Of a stretch of 64,000 nt of DNA, positions 36,401-48,400 are shown in pieces. The stretch is from Caprimulgus europaeus (taxonomy: Eukaryota > Chordata > Aves > Caprimulgiformes > Caprimulgidae). A model generated the notes under the pieces. It was not told the origin of the DNA, ran no database searches, and saw only the letters and a list, made by a program, of their open reading frames with translations. Within the stretch, counting starts at the first letter, position 1; every line of letters starts with the position of its first letter. A program made the position numbers and the translations under genes. The stretch is taken from NCBI GenBank assembly GCA_907165065.1, contig OU015523.1, positions 126,184,523 through 126,248,522 of the forward strand, in the 5' to 3' direction.

Positions 36401-39400
36401 GCAAGAGTGACCCAAAGCCCAGAGCTTTGCTCAGGGAGAGGACAGGACCAGCTTTGCCTCCCTCTGCCTCCACCAGACCCTGAGAGAAGCCTTCACCCAG
36501 GACAAGCCTCACCAGTTTTGCAAGCAGAGAGTGTCAGCTGGGCGTGCAAGAAGGCAGCTGGGTAAGGGGTGGCTGCAACCTGGAGCAGGAAGGGAAAAAC
36601 TAATGAACAGGGCAGGTCTGAGTGGAGCTGCAGAGTCCCCAGGTCCTGTGCTGACAGCCACCCAGGTGTGGCAGGGACCTGCCAATGCAGTCCTGCCTGC
36701 CCCTGGTGCACGGCTCAGGAAGGACCTGTGACAGAGGGAGGCTGCCATCACCGTGGTGTTTTACACCCAGCACAGAACAAGTGGCTCTGAGCACACTGCC
36801 TGAGGAGCAGCAACGCACAGGGCGGGCACAGCCCTTCAGCTGCAGGCTCTCCTCACTGTGCAGAGGAGATGGGGACGGGACTCTGCCCATCCTGCTCCAT
36901 TGCAGCCAGTGCCACTCAGCTGGCTCCAGCGAGCCCTGGCCACACGTGCCACTCCACCCAGGCCACAGCAGAGCAGAGGAGGTGGGTCCTCACCTGCTTC
37001 TGTTGAGCCAGGCTGACATAACTCTGCAGCACACTCAGTGCCCGGGTGACCGCTGCCACCACGCAGTGCTGAGCGGGGAGGCTGGGCTGGGACCCACAGC
37101 AGGTTCTCAGAAAACCCTTGTGAGTGCAAAGTGCAGCTGGGCAGTGCTGGGCAGTGCTTTCCTCACCTCCCAGAAAGCCAGGTGGCTATACCAAAAGTCC
37201 TGAGACCTAGAAGTTAACAGCACCTTGTGCCTCCCTGCTCACACGTACGTGTTTTACCCCTGGCTCCGCTGGGTCAGGTTTGGGGCTCCCTTTTGCCATC
37301 CATCCTTGTAGGCACACATGAGCCAAGAGCTTCTGCCTGCTGGCCAGTCCCACTGGTCTCCAAGCCCTCTGCAGTCCTCTCCTGCTCTGTGCACAGGGAC
37401 GTCTGTATTTCCCAAGGACATGCCCACCTTACCACATGTTGGTCAGATTTACCAGACTGCCCTGGCTGCTGCATGGATGCAGCTTGTGCCTGCTCGTCCC
37501 TGACCCTGAATCTCTCCTGAGTGCCCCTGCCCATTCCCTTTCCCCCTGCAGAACCTCCTGCTCCCCCCAAACCCAGAGGCCATCACATCCCTGTCTTACC
37601 AGGGCTCCAGCCTGCTGCCCCTACCTGCACAGGCAGCTCCTGGCCACTGGCCACGTGAAGGAAAGCAGGAGCATTGTCATTCTCATCCAGCACCGTGACA
37701 TAGATGGTTCCTGTGGCACTGCGGGGTGGTGCTCCCCCATCCTGCACGATCACCAAGAGCTGGTAGCTGGACTGCTGCTCCCGGTCCAGGCTATGCTTGG
37801 TGCTGAGCTCCCCTGTGAGGGAAAAGCAGGGACACAGCTGAGCCCAGTAACCTCTTTAGAGAAGAACCTGTGCTCGGGTATGCTCCTGGGGAGCCCAGCA
37901 CCGCAGAGGTAGGAAGATTAATATTCTGTTGTGGCACTGGTCTGGCCTGTTCACTTTTCACAGAATCCCAGAATTTCTCAGATTGGAAAAGCCCTTTGAG
38001 CTCACCGAGTCCAACCATGAACCCAACACTGACCAGTCCCCACTGACCCCTGTCCCTCAGCACTGTGTCTACACGACTCTTCAATCCCTCCAGGGATGGG
38101 GACTCCACCACTGCCCTGGGCAACCCCTTCCAATGCCTCAGAACCCTTTCAGCAAAGAAATTCTTCCTCACATCCCATCTCAGCTACCCTGGCCACAACT
38201 GGAGCCCATTTCCTCTTGTCCTGTCCCTTGGTCCTTGGTTGAACAGACCCACCCCCACCTCTCTCCACCCTCCTCCAAGGGACTTGGACAGAGCCAGAAG
38301 GTCTCCCCTCAGCCTCCTTTTCTCCAGGCTCAGCACCCCCAGTTCCCCTTTGACCTGCCCTGGGCCTTTCCCCAGCCAGCCCCAGCCCGGGAAGCCAGGC
38401 AGTCTCTCTCTCACCTGTCTGTGTGTGGATCAGGAAGTTGGGGTCGTGCTGGAGCAGGCGGTAGGTGAGGCGGCTGTTCTGCCCAGCGTCCCGGTCACTC
38501 GCCATCACCCTGCCCACGCTGCTCCCCGGAGCCTGGTTCTCGGGAACGGTGAAGAAGTACCGCTCCTCGCTCAGCCGGGGGCTGTTGTCGTTCTCGTCGG
38601 TGACGCTGATCCGTACCGTGCTGGTGCCCGTTTTCCGGGCCTCCCCCCCCGCCCCGCCGCCGCCCGCCGAGGCCAGCACCGTGAGCACGTACAGGTCCCG
38701 CGTCTCCCGGTCCAGGGCGCTCTTGACGTAGAGCCACCCGCTGTCGGGCGCGATGCCGAAGCTGGCGGCGTCCCCGTCTGCGCGCAGGTGGTAGGTCAGG
38801 GTCCCGGACTCCGGATCGCGGGCCAGGGCGCGCACCTGCAGGAAGCGGGTGGAGACGGGAGCACCCTCCCGCACCTCCACGCGGTAGGTGAGCGTGTCAA
38901 AGATGGGCCCGTGGTCGTGCTCGGCTTGCACGTGCACCAGCAGCGTGAAGGTGGAGCTGAGCTGGGGAACGCCGCTGTCCCGGGCCACCACAGCCAGCCT
39001 GTACGCGGAGAGGGCTTCGTAGTGCAGGGCCCCGGCCAGCCGCACCGCCCCCGAGGAGCGCTCCACGCTGAAGGTGCCGTCACCGCCCGACACCAGCTCA
39101 AAGTTCACCTGGCCGTTGGCACCGCTGTCGCGGTCCTCGGCCTGCAGCGTGTACACCGTAGTCCCGGGCTCTGTGGCCTCTGGCAGCAGGATGGAGTCGG
39201 AGGGGGCCGGGAACGCTGGCGCATTGTCGTTCACATCCGACACAGAGATCTTCACGCGCGCGTTGCTGTAGGCAGGGGGTGAACCGCTGCGGGCCTGCAC
39301 ATCCAGCACGAGGACTGCCTGGGTCTCGTGGTCAAGAGGCAGGCTGGTGCGGAGCTGCCCGGAGGCAGAGTCGATGGAAAAATAGCCATGAGGATCCCCC

Positions 39401-42400
39401 GAGGAGATGGAATAAAAGATGTCATCAGCATGACCTGGGGACAAGGGGAGGGACAGGCACAGTGACTTCTGTTCTTGCTCACCCCCTCCCCTGCAGACAG
39501 CAGCAGGGCCAGGCAGCGCTGTCTGTGGTCACTGCGGTCGGGAGGTGCACAGCAGCTCCATGTACACGCGTGTGCACGCACAGATGCATGTGCACAAGAG
39601 TTTGTGCACACACGTGTGCAAGCATGTGTGAGAGCACTGAGCTGAGTGACAATCACACGGGTGTGCGTTTGTATGCGCACGTCTCTGCGTGCGGGGAGCT
39701 CCCAGAACAGGGTTGCTCTGTGAGGAGCTGTGGCACGGCACCTTCAAAATGACGCAGGGACAGGGACAATGACTGCACACGAAAGGGACAAGCTCGTACC
39801 TGGAGGGTTCTGGGCCCGGACAGCCCCCACACTGGCACCCTGCAGCACGTCCTCGGGCACTGTGAAGAAGTACTGAGCTTGCTCAAAGACGGGGGGTGAG
39901 ACCGTGCCCTCCACGATGCTGATGTTCACCCGGGCGTTTGGCTGTGCCTGTAGCCCCCCACCATCCTGTGCAGAGATCACCAGCTGCACCAGCGTGTTGG
40001 CTTTACCACTCAGGGACCACGAGAGGGAGATGACACCTAGGGAAGAGAGCAGTTCAGAGGGTACCACACCTGCACCCCGCTTGTCATCCAGCACCAAGGG
40101 AACACGCCAAACCACGAGCTTGAAAAGAAAGACCTAAGTGGGCAGCAAACAATGTGCATCACGGGGGGAGAACTGCAATAAAGAGGAGGAATTCTCCTGG
40201 GAAAGCCTCTCCAAATCCTCATTTCTCAACCCTAAGCCCAGCCCTGAGCTAAGCAGTGGTGAGGGCTGGGGGAAACAAGCCAGAGGGCAGGTCTTGGGAG
40301 AGGGAAAGGAGGGAATAAGGCTTCTGATGTGGGGCACAGGGTGATGGTCAGGACACAGCAGGAGGGATCTGGGCTGTGGAAGGAAATGTAGAACTGAAGG
40401 ACCATCCTCAACAGGTCCTACAAAGGAGGTGGCCCTGCATGAGGATGGCTGGTAGGCCTGTCTCATCCCAGTCACACTCTGGGAAGCTGGGGGCCAGTGC
40501 AGAGAGACCTCAATGCCTGTGCTGAGCACGGGACACCTTCCTGTCCTGCTGAGAGCCCCTGGCACCACACACCCATGCAGCAGAAACTGCTCTGGCTTTG
40601 GGAGCCAAAGCAAGGCAGAGCAGATGCAGACAATGAGAAAGGTGGGACCCAGGGCAACAGAGAGTTATGGGGAGGACAGCACACTGAGCTGGGGAGAGGA
40701 GGGAACTGGGCAGGGACAAGAAACTGAGCAGGATACAGCCTGATGGGGCAAAGCAAGCAGCATGCAGGAGGAAAGGCGCAGTGAGTCAGGAATGGAGAAT
40801 GAGGGAGAGGAAGGAAGAGGGGACAACTGAGGAACAGAGCAGGGAGCAGAAACTGAGTCTGGGAAGGGGCTGCCAGAGGCTCAAGAAGCCAAGGCAGGGA
40901 AGATTCCCTGGCAGGGAGGGGAACAGATGGATTCTGGTGGCAGGCTGCGCTGCTGAGATGTCCAAGCAGTGACCATGGGGCTGGCTTTTACACCTGCCCA
41001 CATCCCACTGCTCTGAGCGCCGCCTGCTCTGGCTGCCCCCGAGCTCCCTCTCACCTGTGTCCTTGTTGAGGGAGAAGAGCGGGGGGGAGTTTCCCAGGAC
41101 AATGCGGTAGGTCACTTTCCCGTGCAGCCCCTCGTCCTTGTCGTGGGCAGTGACACGCAGCACAGCCGTGCCTGGCATGCTCTGTGTGCTGATGCTGGCA
41201 GCGTACTCCAGCGGGTAGAACACCGGCCGGTTGTCATTTATGTCCTCCAGAAAAACCTTCACGTACACCATGGAGTTCAGGCCGCCCTGCGGAAGGACCA
41301 GATCAGAGATGGTGCAGAGAGCAGGGGCACACAGCAGTGTCTCCTGCACAGCGCTGAGGCAGCAGCATCGCGTCCCCACGGCCCCTCCAGCACTCACCCC
41401 CCCATGGCCTCCCCAGCACTCACCCCCCCACGGCCTCCCCAGCACTCACCCCCCCACGGCCTCCCCAGCACTCACCCCACGGCCTCCCCAGCACTCACCC
41501 CTCCACGGCCTCCCCAGCACCCACCCCGCCACGGCCTCCCCAGCACTCACCCCACGGCCTCCCCAGCACTCACCCCCCCACGGCCTCCCCAGCACTCACC
41601 CCACGGCCTCCCCAGCACTCACCCCCCCATGGCCTCCCCAGCACTCACCCCACGGCCTCCCCAGCACTCACCCCATCCACAGCCGTGACGGTGAAGTCGT
41701 AGGCGGCCGTGCCCTCGTCACGATCCAGGGGCTGCACCGTGCACAGCTGCCCCGTGTGCTTGTCAACGCTGAACTGCGTGGGGACCACACTGCCGATGCC
41801 AGAGCCCATGGAGTAGGAGAGGGAGCCAAACGTGCCGCTGTCTGCATCTGTGGCTGTCACCTGGATGAGGGAAGGCACTACGTGAGCAGAGCCAGCATCA
41901 CAGAGAAGACCACCAGCCAGGCCCAGCCCATCACCACCACCACCACCACCTCCACCACCCGGTGCTGCCCGCTGCTCCACAGCCCACAGCCACTGCCCAG
42001 TCCTCAAAGCCGGCCGCGGGAAAGCAGACTGACAGTTACTGCCTCCACCCTGCGATTCTCGTCCCAGACAAGCCACCACTTCCTCTGCAGCCCTCCTTGT
42101 GAGAGGACAGGACCTCCCAGGGGCTCACCAGCTGCAGACAGTGCCTGGGCAGTGCTGCAGGCAGCTGTGGGACACCCCAGGATCAGGCTGTGCTGGCCTG
42201 GTCCCCGTGAGGGGACAGTGAGGTGGGGGGCACAGTGTTGCAGGCTCACAAGAGCTGCACTGTGTTTTCTATCTGCAGTGCTGCCACGGGTTCCTGCACC
42301 ACCAGAGGTGCCTTGTTTCAGGTGACACCTCCCTTCTTCCAGGCACTGGAACGGGCTGCCCAGGGCAGTGGTGGAGTCCCCATCCCTGGAGGGGTTTAAA

Positions 42401-45400
42401 AGCCGGGCAGACGAGGTGCTCAGAGATCTGGTTTAGCAGTGGACAGGTAGGGTTGGACTTGATGATCTCAAAGGTCTTTTCCAACCAAATAATTCTATGA
42501 TTCTATGATTCATGCACCCCAGGGGCAACACCCATGACCTAGGCCAAGAGACTTGGCTTAGCAAAAGAAAGGGCCACACAGAGAGGGGTACAGAAAGGCC
42601 GAGCCTCACACCGACGCCAAGGATCTGGCACCAAGCATCCCCATTGCACCCAGCTTGACTGGCCAGCCAGGGACAGCCTGTGCTTTCACAGAAACTGCCC
42701 CTGGCCCTCTGCTCCTTCTTTTCTGCAAAGGTGGGAAGAAAACCAGCTCCCTTTGCACTGTGACCCGGCTCTGTCCTGCTCTCAGAGCTCTGTGCCCAGC
42801 AGCCCTGGGCTCTGAGGATGACCAAGGGTGGCATTGCCCTGTGATGCTCAGGGACCACTGGAGCCTGGGGCAAAGGGATGGCACTAGCATTTACAGACAC
42901 AGCACGAGGATTAAAACTGGCCCCAGTTCCTCCTTGGGCTCCTTGCAGAGCTTGGGTCAGCAGAACACAGCTCCTTCCCCCTGAGCCCAGCATCACTGCC
43001 CATGGCCCATCCACCAGCTGGGAGCTCTGCATGGAGAACAAAGCTGGAGGATGGAGCCAGGAGGGAGGCAGCTGGGCCAGGCCCGGGTGAAGTGGAGTTC
43101 AGGCCTCGTCAGCCACAGCTCCTCCCAGCAGCAGCGCTGGGGCCTCGGCTCCCGTGAGCGAGGAGCGCAGGAACGTTGCACACGCGCCAAGGAAGGGCCC
43201 AGCTGGGGGCTGCAAACAGCGCTGTGCTGCGGGCAGGGCCCCGGACCCCAGCCCCTTCTATCGACCTGAGCTAGCAAAGGTGTCCCTGTCACTGCAGGGG
43301 GCTGGAATAGATGACCTTTAAAGGTCCCTTCCAACTCAAACCATTCTGTGATCCTATGATTTTATCACTCACCCCATCATCAGAGATGGAGGAACAACAA
43401 GAGAGCCTACAGAGAACAGCTGGGATGGGGAAGAAAAAATCAATCAGGTAGAGGTGGGACCTCCCTTCCCCCAGCCCATGTGTGCTGCACCCCGGGGAAG
43501 GGGAGGCAGCACCTGGGATAGCCCCTTGCCAGTTGCCCGGCCCAGGGAGCCACAGCCTCCCGGGAGGGAAGGCAGCACCTGAACGTACTCTCCTGCCCCG
43601 CTGCCTGTGGTCCCAGGGGATCACAGCATCACAGACTGGTGGGGTTGGAAGGGACCTCCAGAGATCATCCAGTCCAACCCTCCTGCCAGAGCAGGTTCAC
43701 CTTGAGCAGGTTCACCTTGAGCAGGTTGCACAGGATCAAATCCAGGTGGGTTTGAACATCTCCAGAGAAGGAGACTCCACACCCTCTCTGGGCAGCCAGA
43801 GAGAAGCTGAGAGCACATCTACAATGAGCACCATGATCCCTGCACAGGGTGTTTGGTCCCCAGCCCTGCAGCAGCTGCCAGGAGAAGTGCCATGAAACTG
43901 GATCCTGTTCCCTGCTCCAGCTGCAGAGCACTCAGAGCCACAGGAGCTGTGACAGCAGCCCGGCCAGAGAGCACTGGGGGAAATTGGACCCACCTGCCTG
44001 CCCCTGCCTTCAGCATCCTCCCTCCCTCCTGCCCCAGCTCCCTTTGCCATGGAGCTGCTCATGTGAGAGTATGAATCCGGCCTCCCTGCCGTTGCTGAAG
44101 CCTGTCCCCAGGTTGCTGGCAGCCTGGCTCTGTCGGATATCACCGGGCTAACAGCCCCGTTCCAGCGCGCCGGAGCCGTGGGCCATGCCCAGCTCACTGC
44201 CTGGCACCGTTCTCTGCCACTGCAGGTGGAAATGCTCCCCAAACTGGTGAGCTGCCACAGTGACTGGAATAGGCACTATGTGGCAAATTAATAACTTCCT
44301 TCCTCCAAAATGAGTGGCTTATCGCTCTGAAGGTGCTCTAAAGTGCACGTCAGCTGCTTTAATACACTGCACAGCAACAAGCACTGCAGATATTTTCCCC
44401 AGATCCTTGGGCCAAGGGTTCTGGTGCTTCCAGAACAGCCCTAACTTCCCACCTTAACCATCCTCTGATGGTCACCGTCTAAGAGAGACACCGCAGGAGA
44501 AGCTATCTGGAAATGCAGCTTTCTGGCCCAGGAGCTGGGTTGGATTTTGGGAACAGGGGAGAAACAGACAAGCTCTCACTGTTATGCAGTACAGCACCAC
44601 CTCCCTGGCTGCTCCCTGGCACCCAGAGCTGTCTCCATCCAGGACTGCTCCTCGTGGAGCTGGCCATCTGGCATCACAGGCAAACCCACCTGCAGAGCCT
44701 GGGCAAGGCATCCTCACCCTCAGAAAAGCTCCCCGTTCACCTATGTCCAGCACTGCACCTCCCCACCCTGCTGTGGGACTCTCTGTGGACCAATGGTCCA
44801 ACACAACCCTGCTGTGCAGCCCACACAGGGTTCAAGAGAGGCCACGTCACCGCTACACCAGTGCCAGTGCCACCACTACTGGAGATGAGTGTCTGGTCCC
44901 AGTGTCACTCGGAGGGCTGCTGTCAAACTAGTGCCCAGAGAAAAGCCACAAGAACAGCACCACACCTGAAGGAACACCTGTGTTAGCTTTGTGTGGGGGG
45001 CTGGACAGGTTGTTTGGCACCTCTGCCACCGTGCAGAGCGGGAGCGGGGCTGTGGCCAGCACACACCTCAGCCCGAGCTCTCCTGCCCACGGGCGGGCAG
45101 TGCCTGCAGACTGGGTACCAGGAAACTTTCCTCACTAAAGGGTTCTCAGGCACTGGAAGGGGCTGCCCAGGGCAGTGCTGGAGTCCCCATCCCTGGAGGG
45201 GTTTAAAAGACGAGGTGCTCAGAGATCTGGTTCAGCAGTGGACAGGTACAGCTGGATTTGATCCCAAAGGTCTTTTCCAACCAAGCGACTCTGATTCTGT
45301 GACCGCTGCTGCTGTGTGTGTGTCCCATGGGAGGGGGGGTTGACCAGGCACTCAGCACTGCAGACACCCCGGTGCAGCTGGCATGGGTGGCTGGGACCAT

Positions 45401-48400
45401 GGCTGCAGACTGCAGAGCACGTGCAGTCTGGGACGTGGTGCACACTGCCAGCTGTGAGGATAATTAACCACCAAAAGGGCTCATCAGGGCCTGTGGTGAA
45501 TTCACCACTCCTGGGAACTTTTAAACCAAGTCTGGATATTTTTCTAGGAACTTTGGTAGAAGCCAGTGCAGGGCAGCCCCAGGCTCTGTGTTTAGTGCCC
45601 ACCCAAAATCTTGGATCAACAGCTGGTTTTCCTGTAGCTTACTCATGAGGTTCCTGATGTTTACCTGAGACATAGGAGGGCAATGAGGTCAAGCTGTCTC
45701 TGGGACAGCCCAGGAGCACTCCATTCGGGGCTCTGCAAGGCCTGCTGCTTGAATATGTGGGAGCAGGAGTCAGAGCTCTGAGCCTGAGTGGAGCCCTGAC
45801 AGCACCCTCGCCTCTGACTTCTTGAACATCCTGCAGGGCCAAGAATGGCTGTTCCCAGGAGGAGCTATGTGAGAGGAGAAAGGAGAGAAGGAGAAGGCTG
45901 CAGCTGACAACAAGACACCTGCGTGAGCTTGCGGGGCCAGCAACAGACACGAGATGTGGACAAAGCTGTGGGTCACCCACTCTGCAGAGGACACCTGCAC
46001 AGGCTCGCAGGATCACCATGGACACGCCAGGCTCGACGTGCACAGCGCAGGCTGTGCTTCTCCCCAAGACCACAGCACGTGCAGCTGCAACCCCACGTGC
46101 CAAGAACAGAAGTGTTCACAAAGAGCAAGTGCAGGAAGGCTCCCCACACTGGGTGAAAATGTTCTGTGCTGTGTCGTTGGACAGCCGTGATGCCAGAGAC
46201 CCTCCCCATGTCGGGGCTCCAGGGGCTGCGCTGCGAGGCTGGGAGTGTGGTGACCCTGGGGCTCTGACATCAAGAGTCCAGATGTTCCCATACACAGACC
46301 CAGCCAGGTCAGCAGTGAGGAGAAGCCATGGTGAATTGTTTCTGTGGTTCATTAAGGCCTCTGTTGAAGATCTACTTCTAAACCACTGCTGCTACCCCTG
46401 GGTCTGATTCTGCCCTGCTAAGACTAAGCAGGGGTTCTTCTCAGAAATGCCTGGTGCTGGTGGGTGGACCAAGCAACCCATCCCTTTCCTGGATAAACCA
46501 GCTGCATGGTCAGAGTGTTTCCTGGCCTGTAGCTTTCCTCTTTTACCCTGTAGGACCCCATTCTCCACAGGGAAATCCTTTGCCATCAGGAGATAATGGC
46601 TCATGAATGCTATTGCATATGGGATGGGTTTCTAACAGCAATCAGCTCTTTGGTCTTGAAGAGAGAGGGAGACAAGACTGAGGGTCCTGTAGAGCATGAA
46701 AAACTTTCTCACCCAAAGGGTGGTCAAGCGTTGGCACAGGCTGCCCAGGGAGGTGGTGGAGTCACCTTCCCTGGGGGGATTGGACAGACGGGCAGACGAG
46801 GTGCTGAGGGACATGGGTTAGAGGTGGGATTGGCAGTGTTGGGTTCATGGTTGGACTCGATGATCTCAAAGGTCTTTTCCAACCACTGTGACTCTGTGAT
46901 TCTGTGATCCTGCTCAAGTCCAGGATGAGGCCAGAGTTTCTGAGCAGCACAGGGCTGATGCTCCTGCCTGTCTTTCAGCCTTGTTAAGATGTGCTTGGCT
47001 GCAAGCACGGTATTTCTCTGGAACCTGCTGCAGCTATGCACAGCACATGGAGCACTGCTCTCCCTCCGTGCCTTGTCCTCTCACTGTGCCCACAGCATGC
47101 TCCTGGGATAGCCCAGCTCTCACACAGCCTCACACAGAGCCCACCCAGCCCTGGTGTTCCCCAGCACTGCACACAATGATAGCCATGGCCAGGTCCAGCC
47201 TGCAAGAGGCTACTACACCTCTCCCAAGTCCCAAGCACACCCCATCCCTACCTGCCCCCCATGCCCCACACAGCTCCATCACGTCCCAGGCCCCACACAG
47301 ATGCTCACTTGGGCCTTTCCCTTGTCCCAGTCACCCCCTGATTCTATGAAAAAGATGTGGAGTTCCTCACTGCAGGGCACAGTGACATCGAACTGTGCAG
47401 GTTCAGAAAGCAACGACTCACTCACAGAGAAAAACCCACTCCAGGCTTTAAACACAAGGACATCCCTGGGAGGCTAGGAAACGATTGAGCTGAGGCTGGG
47501 ACAGTGTGCTGAGGAGGCAGCAGCGTCTGGGGGCACCCTCTGGGTCACAGACCCTGGGTCTCACAAAGGATTTGATTTTCCCAGACCGACCAGGGGTGCC
47601 ACACAGCTGGATCTGCTGCTCCTTAGCAAGGGAGAACTGACCGAGGCTGTGGTCACCTCGGCTGCAGTGACCACGAAGTCATCGTGTTGGGGATCCTACA
47701 GGGAGTGAGGAGGGACAGCAGCAGAGAACAGACCCTGGACCTCAAGGAAGACTTCAGCTCACACAGGGACTTGGGAGGTGGGAGGGATCCCCCGGGAGGC
47801 AGCTCTGAAGGCCAAGGGAGCTCAGAAAAGCTGGCAAGCCCTCAGGACAGCATACTCCAGGCACAAGAACAGCCCACCCCAGCACACAGGAAAACAAGGA
47901 GACATATCAGCAGATGGCCTTGGCTAAGCAGGGACCCCAGGGCTAAGCTGCAATGCAAAAAGGCAGCAGATGGGAGGTGGTCACAAAGGCAACCCACAAA
48001 GGAGGAATTCATGAACAGTGCCCAGGCACGTAGGGATGGTGTCAGGAAAAGTCAAAGGTCAAGTAGGGTTGAGGTTTGCAAGGACAACTGAGGGTGCCAA
48101 GAGCCTCTACCAGTGCCTGAGTAGTGAAAGGCTGAATATGGGCCCACTTCTGAACGTGGTGGGGGTGATTTAGTGACAGCAGACACAGAGAAGACAGAGA
48201 CACTCAATGCCTCCTGTACCTCAGTCCTCACCAACAAGGTCTCCCAGGCCTCCATGCTTTTTGAAAGGTTTCAGAGAGCTACCAGGCAGGGATGGAGACT
48301 GAGTGAGGATCTCGTCAGTGAACTGGGTCTGCACGAATCCATGGGATCCAACAGGCGGCATCAACAGACACTGACAGAAGGACCTGCAGGGCTGCTCTCA

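Noticed and set aside
38065-39282. 405-residue plus-strand ORF
   Set aside because: Antisense of DCHS1 exon 6 plus a CR1; no independent domain.
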